DNA of 5,963 nt from Calditrichota bacterium (GTDB lineage: Bacteria > Calditrichota > Calditrichia > RBG-13-44-9 > J075), in the NCBI GenBank assembly GCA_024275555.1, contig JAJRYW010000055.1:1-5963 (forward strand), in the 5' to 3' direction. Numbering within the stretch: position 1 is the stretch's first letter; each line of letters opens with the position of its first letter. Below, piece after piece: positions 5,197 through 5,963 of the stretch. A program made the translations under genes and the position numbers. The notes beneath the pieces were generated by a model, which made no database searches, was not told where the DNA came from, and saw only the letters and a list, made by a program, of their open reading frames with translations.

Positions 5197-5814
5197 TTAT
5201 TTCTCTGCAATAAGATATTTTACGGGAAAGCCCAACCTTCTAATGATTAAATCCTTTTTCAATTGGAAACCCCATTTTGATAAGAAAGGCAAAATATCAA
5301 CCGGATGACAACCCTGGCTGAGCGCATTAAATCTGTCAAACAAATGGACCCACATTCGACCAATGAGGTCTGTCGGTACAGCCATATATACGGAGAAAAA
5401 CAACCCCTTACTTTTCAAAGTCCTTTTTATCTCTTTGAGAATGTCATTAAAATAACCTGGTTGGCAGAAATCAAAAAAGCAATTGGTAAAGATTGCATCA
5501 AAGTAGTCCTTGTCAAAGGGTATGGAGAAAAATGGTGTCACACATATTTTTAGACCTTCTAGGTGATGCCGTGTTGAATATTCAGTCGCTATTTCCCCTA
5601 AAGCCTCGGAAAAACATAAGAGATGTGACTGTCCTTGCGGATTTGCTTGTGTTAAAACTTTTATTCCTCGGTCAGTTGGCGGAGAAATGATCAACATTCT
5701 TAAATTCTTTATTCTTGAATCCTGCACCTCCATAATTCTGGTGTGCATTTCCATAAGCCTTACCCACAGGTCAAAAAAGCGGGATACGGCAAGATAGGAT
5801 TCTTCTATCTGCAT
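5197..5814 (-). CDS. Class I SAM-dependent methyltransferase, small, with degenerate motif I
   Basis: A 205-residue protein with the layout of UbiE-like class I methyltransferases. An N-terminal helical part (YLAVSRFFDLWVRLMEMHTR, 7-26) leads to a first strand LRMLIIS (38-44), then CFSEALGEIATEY (67-79), which sits where the residue contacting the SAM ribose normally lies. FFSIPFDKDYFDAIFTNCFFDFC (95-117) matches the acidic motif and the following strand, and EIKRTLKSKGLFFSVYM (128-144) the post-motif helix and strand. WGFQLKKDLIIRRLG (181-195) resembles the usual C-terminal hairpin. The glycine-rich SAM loop after the first strand is missing: SPPTDRG stands where GxGxG is expected. The enzyme may bind SAM differently or be inactive. 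The substrate cannot be deduced. The ATG start has no clear Shine-Dalgarno; an in-frame TAA seven codons upstream limits extension, and Met21 is an alternative start. The gene is A+T-richer than the cytochrome gene. Confidence 0.78.
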   Translation of the reverse strand: MQIEESYLAVSRFFDLWVRLMEMHTRIMEVQDSRIKNLRMLIISPPTDRGIKVLTQANPQGQSHLLCFSEALGEIATEYSTRHHLEGLKICVTPFFSIPFDKDYFDAIFTNCFFDFCQPGYFNDILKEIKRTLKSKGLFFSVYMAVPTDLIGRMWVHLFDRFNALSQGCHPVDILPFLSKWGFQLKKDLIIRRLGFPVKYLIAEK

Positions 5815-5835
5815 AATAATATTCTGGTATTGTTA

Positions 5836-5963
5836 CTATTCGGCAAGACATTGATTGGCGGCTAGAACTAGCTGCGCGCTGATTTCGTTTTGGGCAAATA
5901 AATCTTTTAATGCTCGAAATACATTGATGTCTTGTTTGCGTGCGGTGACGATATAGCTTCTGA
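5836..5963 (-). CDS. C-terminal end of a gene entering from the right; possibly a transposase
   Basis: On the minus strand a frame runs in from the window edge for 41 codons to TAG at 5836-5838. It begins RSYIVTARKQDINVFRALKD and ends NQCLAE. The composition looks truly coding. The pattern SYI-TARKQ-INVF-AL resembles the C-terminus of IS66-type DDE transposases as I remember them, but 41 residues are too few to be sure and I see no terminal inverted repeat. The TAG is followed at once by an in-frame TAA, and the methyltransferase ATG lies 21 bases on in the same frame. The gene's start and length are outside the window. Confidence 0.5.
   Translation of the reverse strand, partial: RSYIVTARKQDINVFRALKDLFAQNEISAQLVLAANQCLAE

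Overview
All five intact protein genes, and a partial one at the right edge, lie on the minus strand. In transcription order (right to left) they are: the 3' end of an unidentified frame (possibly a transposase C-terminus), a small class I SAM-dependent methyltransferase, an exported di-haem c-type cytochrome of the cytochrome c peroxidase/MauG-like group, a small single-pass membrane protein of unknown function, an exported metal-dependent amidohydrolase, and a Tat-exported flavin-reductase-domain protein. No tRNA, rRNA or CRISPR array is visible.

The window suggests a Gram-negative bacterium with a periplasm that handles redox cofactors. It has a Sec signal ahead of a protein with two CXXCH haem motifs, a twin-arginine signal on a flavoprotein-type domain, and good Shine-Dalgarno sites. 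An anaerobic deltaproteobacterium (Desulfobacterota) fits my recollection of similar cytochromes, but this is inference and the lineage is not proven. Base composition varies. The right end (about 5190-5963) and the small membrane-protein gene look A+T-richer than the cytochrome and amidohydrolase genes, which fits a patchwork of core and acquired segments.

Region by region: 1-202 has no gene but holds two adjacent GC-rich hairpins. 203-2222 is a tightly coupled two-gene unit in which both genes use TTG starts, the intergenic gap is one base, and the second gene's Shine-Dalgarno lies in the last codons of the first. 2331-2837 is the membrane protein. 2838-3348 is a gene-free stretch with a candidate promoter, an 11-G tract, an 11-A tract and a strong hairpin behind the cytochrome. 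3349-4752 is the cytochrome. 4753-5196 is a second gene-free stretch with a candidate promoter, small hairpins and a possible decayed reading frame. 5197-5814 is the methyltransferase, and 5836-5963 the partial upstream frame.

The clearest functional unit is the amidohydrolase/flavin-reductase pair. Both proteins are predicted to be exported, so they may act on the same compound outside the cytoplasm, one hydrolytically and one by flavin redox chemistry. The cytochrome could belong to the same compartment, but nothing in the sequence links it to the pair. I found no convincing evidence of a complete new multi-gene system. The most useful leads are the exported pair, the 11-G tract upstream of the membrane-protein gene, the methyltransferase with a degenerate SAM-binding loop, and the possible nonsense-riddled frame between the methyltransferase and the cytochrome.
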